A stretch of DNA of 64,000 bases from Tethya wilhelma (taxonomy: Eukaryota; Porifera; Demospongiae; Tethyida; Tethyidae): NCBI GenBank assembly GCA_964030475.1, contig CAXIPT010000007.1:426055-490054 (forward strand), given 5' to 3'. The position numbers and the translations under genes are program-made. Positions 59,601 through 64,000 of this stretch are shown here, piece after piece. How positions within the stretch are numbered: position 1 is the first letter of the stretch; every line of letters starts with the position of its first letter. Under the pieces are notes generated by a model. That model was not told the DNA's origin and made no database searches. It saw only the letters and a list, made by a program, of their open reading frames with translations.

Positions 59601-60011
59601 TACTTACCTATGTCATCCAATGCACTTGTCATAATCTGCAGTGGATGGTAAATGCATAAATGCATACAATGGGAGTGGCTCAATGCAAACACAGATCATT
59701 CAACTCACCCTATCTCTACTGTTTTTGTCCAAAGCAGACACATTGCCTAAGGTTCCAAGCAGCAAGACCAGATCTCTGCTCTCTCGGTTCGCGCAGCAAC
59801 GAGACAGCAGCTTGGTCAATGCTTCCACGCCGCCATGACTGCTAAACTCGTGGGCGTCAGAGTGATGACGTAATCTATGCACTTTCAACATGTACACCCA
59901 ATCTCTCAGCTCACTGGTCAGCGTTTCTCCTTTGCTGGCATCTGTCAGCGTCACGAGCCTACCAGTGAGCTCTCTGACCGTCTTGGTGGGGTTATTCTCT
60001 GAAGAAGACAT
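56636..60011 (-). CDS. ARMC5: ARMC5-like ARM-repeat/BTB protein
   Basis: Four minus-strand exons, 59709-60011, 59608-59635, 57734-59525 and 56636-57623, total 3111 nt (1,036 residues) in phase, close to human ARMC5 (about 935). Residues about 1-400 are armadillo repeats (for example SRVLANLALDEENIQPILDL and SAMNVLLNCAKSSDGRIALS). An acidic disordered middle follows, then a BTB domain near residue 770 (HKNILVETSDVFSVMLAGQY) and BACK-like helices to the end. In mammals ARMC5 is a CUL3 substrate adaptor that targets RNA polymerase II subunit RPB1. The ARM plus C-terminal BTB order is diagnostic. The gene is head-to-head with the gene at 60317. Confidence 0.88.
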
Positions 60012-60316
60012 TGCAAATGGCGATTGGGCCCCCCTCTCTGTGCTTCGGTAGTGAACTGTGGTAATTTCCTAGTGATCACGTGCGAAGCAGCCGTCGTGTG
60101 GTTTTGAGTATCCTGTTCAAAGAAAGTTCAAGTGTTTGCAAGTGAGTTTTGCTCCTTTTTTAGCTGCTTATCTTCGTGTGCAACCTCGGTAAATACTACC
60201 GCAACTCAACAAAGCTACCAAGCACCCTCTGGACTGGCTTTGAATCTCATGTGAACGGGGAAAAGATTCTAAAAGTGGTTTTCTTTGAAGCTTTGTGACT
60301 GTTGCCAGGCAAAGAA
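60012..60316. promoter_or_regulatory. Bidirectional promoter region, ARMC5 / repeat-rich gene
   Basis: 305 bp between opposite start codons. It contains GTGATCACGTGC (CACGTG E-box) near 60073. The promoter role is inferred from layout. Confidence 0.5.
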
Positions 60317-63300
60317 ATGGAGTCAGCCAGCGTTGAGCTGGTGGTAGCACCACCTATTCCTAACAGCGTAGCCAACCAACTATCAGAGAGCAGTGCTAAG
60401 TTGCCTTGCAGTGAACAGAGCAGGGAGAACAAGTGAGCATCTTCAAGATAATTAATACTTGATTGTGTATTTATACATGTACTGTTATACGTGTGCGGTT
60501 TCCCAGCTGAGAGTAGTCGCTAGCAATGAATATTTTATTTTGAATACCAAGCTTGTGACTAACTTCGTTTGCTCCCTGTTTGTATGTCAAAAGAAACACT
60601 CTTTTCAAGTGAGGCTGGTTCAAAATTGTATGGTTGATAGAAGTGGGAATATCTAGTATTTGTTCTCCTGTGTTTACAGGGGAAATGAGAGAGAGAGTAG
60701 GTGGGGCTTTAAGTTATTAAATTTTTGCCACTCTGGCAAAACTTTAAACTGCCAGCTCATGAATTTAAAGTGCACTTTAATAGTAGTTCTCACAATACTT
60801 GCAAACAATAATGCCGCGTATTTTTCCTGTCAGCCTAACGATTTGAGTGAGACAAATGGATGCACTGTTGTTGCTGTATGAGGAAGTTAACACTACTTTC
60901 TTTGAAAATGGCTGCTGTCTTTCATGTGTGTGTGTGTGTGTGTGTGTGGTTAGACACCAAGTTTGTTGGTAGCAGATCACTACACTTAGTGTGTGTGTGT
61001 ATGTGTGTGTGTGTGTTTAAGTGCAAGTTAGTAGCATCACGATGGACATAGCAAGACTGTTACAGCTCACGTGTTCTCCAACATGACCCTTAGCTGTCTC
61101 AAAGAATGTTGTTAACAAGAATAAGTGCTTGTGAAGTTCGAACAACGCTCACAAGTTCTCACAACATGTGGCAATGTTTGAGTGAGGCGACCAGCTAACT
61201 AGGTGACTTGTAAGCCACCGCTTCTATAGATCTGGAAACTAACACCCTGGAGACCTTTCTGGCAGGTCTTGACAAGCATTGCTAGCATAGTTTTGGTATT
61301 GTGGCAGCATCTTGGCTTTCTTTTGCTAAGAATTGTTGCTTTTAGTGAATGAATGTACGTGTGTGCGCATCTTTATGTGATGAGAGAGTTATCATTCATT
61401 TGTGGTGGACACTAATATGTGTGTATGTGTTAAAGTTTGCCTTAAAAATGCTAGAAATTAGTGTAGGAAACTTGAACTAGCTATAGATTGAATGATACAA
61501 TTGAACAGAGGGAGACTCTAATTAGATCAAAATGAGTTTTGTGATTGAAGGAGACGTCAATATGTTAGTATAGCACTGTGCATGACATCACTCTGTTGTT
61601 TGAATTGTGCTGCCATTGTTATGTCATTGTGCTTGTGTTATCATGGCCTCTCATTTCTCCATCTCTAGCCTGCCAGTGTCTGTAGCCCCTCCCCCCTTGT
61701 TGGCCACACCCCTTCCTCCATCGGTGTCCGTATCGATCCTCCCTAAGAAGCCCATGGCTGTTCCCCCCCCGGTCTCCCGTCTCCCCCTCAACGTACCAGC
61801 TCCACTTGAAGCAGTACCGAAAGCAACATCAGCTATGATGTCATCAATTCCATCTATGACATCATCTTCTATGAAATCATCATTCACTATGACATCATCA
61901 GCAATGACATCATCTTCTATGAAATCATCAATGCCAGCTATGACATCGTCCTTATTAAAATCGGCACTGCCATCTATGACATCATCTTCTATGAAGTCGG
62001 CATTCACAATGACATCATCAGCAATGACATCATCTTCTACGAAATCTGCCGTTCCACCTATGATGTCATCTTCTACAAAATCAGCCGTACCATCTATGAC
62101 ATCATCTTCAATGAAATCAGCATTCACCATGACATCGTCGCCAATGACATCATCATCAGCAGCAATGACATCATCACTGTCATCCAATGCAAAATCGGAG
62201 CCCAGCATCACCAACGTGGTGGCTCAAATCATTACATCATCGGCCCCCGTACTGGGGACCATCAACGTCCCCTCGGGTGTCTCCTCTTTCCTTCATCCGG
62301 TGTCCGTCTCGGCCACCAACACCACTCACATCTTTAACTCCCTCCTGGAGAACCTGGCCAAACTGAGGGAGGGCAGTAGCTTGCCTCGGATCACCACGGG
62401 GGGCACAGCACCCACAGCTGTTCCCCCTCTTACCACGGGGGGCACAGCACCCACATCTGTCCCCCCTCTCACCATGGGAAGCACAGCACCCATGGCTGTC
62501 CCCCCCACCACTACAGGGAATACAGTACCCACGTCTGGTCCCACTACCAATATAGCACCCGCAGCTGTCCCCCCTCCCCCCACTACAGGGAACATGGTAC
62601 CCACGTCTATCCTCCCTCCCATCACCACTACTGGGAACACGGTACCCAAGGCTGTTCCCCCTCCTACCACGGGGAACACGGTACCCACGTCTCTCCCCCC
62701 TCCTATCACCACAGGGAACACAGTACCCACGTCTATCCCCCCTCCCCTCATGGGAAACACAGCACCCATGCCAGCAGTCTCTGCAATGGTTGTGCCTACC
62801 TCTTTGGTGAAGGAGGACAGCAGCTCAAGGTATGGTGCTAATGCTACTTCACTTTTCACACTCACTTACAGTAACTTTCTCAAACAGCTCAATCCTAGAA
62901 AGAAAAAAAATTCCATGGTCCTTGCTTACTGGAGGGGGTGTATGTCTGAATATTGTTGGGCAATTTTTGCTTGTAGAATCTGATACCTATTTGTTTTGTA
63001 CAAACTACGAAACTTAAGTGGTACCTCTAAAACGTTGCAAGACAGTTCTTTTTTAAGTTTGACAATTTTTTTCCTACGCATGCAATGGTCAATTAACTAA
63101 CTAGTGTGAAAAACATTTTGCACACGTAATGTTAGGGAGAGCCCCCCTTCGTTACACGCCAATGAGGTAATGATGGCTGAATCAGATGACGATGAAGCTG
63201 ACCAGGAGGTTGAGGAGATGGACACCACTGCCGCCAAGATCGACCCCTCTGACCCCAAGAACACAGCCCCTACGAGCAACACAGGTACAGTACATATTTG

Positions 63301-64000
63301 CTGAGTCAGCATGCAAGTGTGTGCATGTGATTAGATCCAATTGTACTGCATTGCAGTCATGTGACTGGAATGCAATAATTAGCAGACTTGATTTGCCAGC
63401 TCAACAGGCTAGTTAGTAGCAAACAGTTATTGGTAAAGGGTCGTCAATTTTAAAAACCACCAACATCTGTAACTATATTGTGCCTATCTCATGTCCCAAA
63501 CTGTTCCATTCATCAGCATTACTCTGCTCCACTAGATACAGGTACAAGCCCCGCCCCACTGACCACGCCCACTCCAGTACCTCCCACCATAACCACCACC
63601 ACCACGTCCACTCCAATTACTGCTGACTCGGCATCTTCCGTCGCTGGTCGTAGCAACTCAGCATCCCCTTTTGACGGAGACAACGACTCTTTTGCCAGCT
63701 TCGTGGCTCGCGAGGTCCACGAAACAGCCTCTACTCTCGTGGAAGACGATCGGTCTTCAGTTTCAAAGTCCCCCTCCCCCCTCCCAATGGCTGCCGCTGG
63801 TGGTAGTAGCTCACACTCCAACAACAGCACCCTCCAGCTTCAGAGCTTGTTGCTAGGAGCCAACAGAGCTAGTGGCAGTTCTGCTCAGGCCATCGTGAGG
63901 CAGTTTGGTGTGACGGCTAGCTGTCCTCCTGCTCCTGTCCACCTCCCTCCGGGAACACCCCCCGCTCCAATGGACATGTCCTCTCACAACTTCCCAAAGA
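60317..64000 (+). CDS. Repeat-rich Ser/Thr/Pro protein of unknown function (3' end outside window)
   Basis: Exons 60317-60432, 61669-62829, 63136-63284 and 63536 to beyond 64000; phases 2, 2 and 1 agree. The start MESASVELVVAPPIPNSVAN is followed by a Pro-rich stretch. Next comes a block of about 115 residues made of MTSSSMKSAF/TMTSSAMTSSS units, coded by recurring ATGACATCATC words. After that comes a block of roughly ten 12-16-residue repeats such as TTGNTVPTSLPPPI. An acidic segment (ESDDDEADQEVEEMDTT) and further Thr/Pro/Ser-rich sequence follow. No domain, signal peptide or TM segment was recognised, so it is probably a disordered intracellular protein whose recognisable part lies downstream. 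Confidence 0.7.
60433..61668 (+). other. First intron of the repeat-rich gene
   Basis: 1.2-kb intron with (TG)n tracts near 60926-60948 and 60990-61016. No exon, element or RNA gene recognised. Confidence 0.55.
61832..62184 (+). repeat. Coding minisatellite of TGACATCATC words
   Basis: Recurring ATGACATCATCTTCTATGAA-type words spaced by multiples of three, coding M-T-S-S-S-M-K-S units. The reverse strand is also open, giving D-D-V-I repeats. This shadow frame is a by-product of the repeat. Confidence 0.85.
62392..62775 (+). repeat. Coding repeat, T-T-G-N-T-V-P type
   Basis: About ten imperfect units of roughly 36-48 bp containing GGGAACACGGTACCC or GGGGGCACAGCACCC, separated by proline runs (CCCCCTCC). 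Indels between units are multiples of three. Confidence 0.85.

Noticed and set aside
61651..62214. 187-residue minus-strand ORF of D-D-V-I repeats
   Set aside because: It is the reverse reading of the M-T-S-S coding minisatellite; the plus frame fits the spliced gene and its phases.

Overview
This is nuclear DNA from an animal, most likely an early-branching one such as a demosponge (inference). Genes are split by short introns, mostly 50-150 bp, with GT-AG borders. The families are metazoan: adhesion GPCRs, PLC-epsilon, Fused/STK36, TRIM37, ARMC5, Moonraker, CCDC74 and CDK2AP. Dinucleotide microsatellites and small inverted-repeat elements are frequent. Six single N characters sit in microsatellites and look like assembly joins. 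Exon borders below were set by hand from splice signals; for most genes the exon lengths sum to an exact multiple of three.

Layout. 1-6513 (+): 3' part of an Ig/HRM/GAIN adhesion GPCR whose GAIN-GPS-TM1 exons are present twice in tandem. 7254-16183 (+): a complete paralogue with four Ig-like domains and 1,321 residues, holding a possible antisense PKD-like mini-gene and a transposon-like element in one intron. 16355-27434 (-): a PLC-epsilon-like phospholipase without the RasGEF domain, with its Y-C2-RA exons also duplicated. 27830-28920 (-): an apparent fusion of an STPR DNA-binding domain to a CDK2AP/DOC1 domain. 29289-32970 (+): a compact Fused kinase. 33359-40525 (+): TRIM37 with exons missing around an N. 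41083-46877 (+): three tandem four-TM protein genes. 47577-49022 (-): an intronless kinase-like ORF between repeats of the next gene's last exon. 49434-52121 (-): Moonraker/KIAA0753-like. 52484-56381 (+): CCDC74-like, partly duplicated. 56636-60011 (-): ARMC5. 60317-64000 (+): a repeat-rich gene of unknown function that runs off the window.

How the genes relate. The two adhesion GPCRs are neighbouring paralogues that both end in T-x-V PDZ ligands. STK36, TRIM37, Moonraker and CCDC74 all belong to families linked to centrioles or cilia and lie within about 27 kb. Three gene pairs are head-to-head with gaps of about 300-370 bp. Three tandem duplications of about 1.9 kb recur in the window; two of them cannot be read through in frame, so an assembly cause must be considered.
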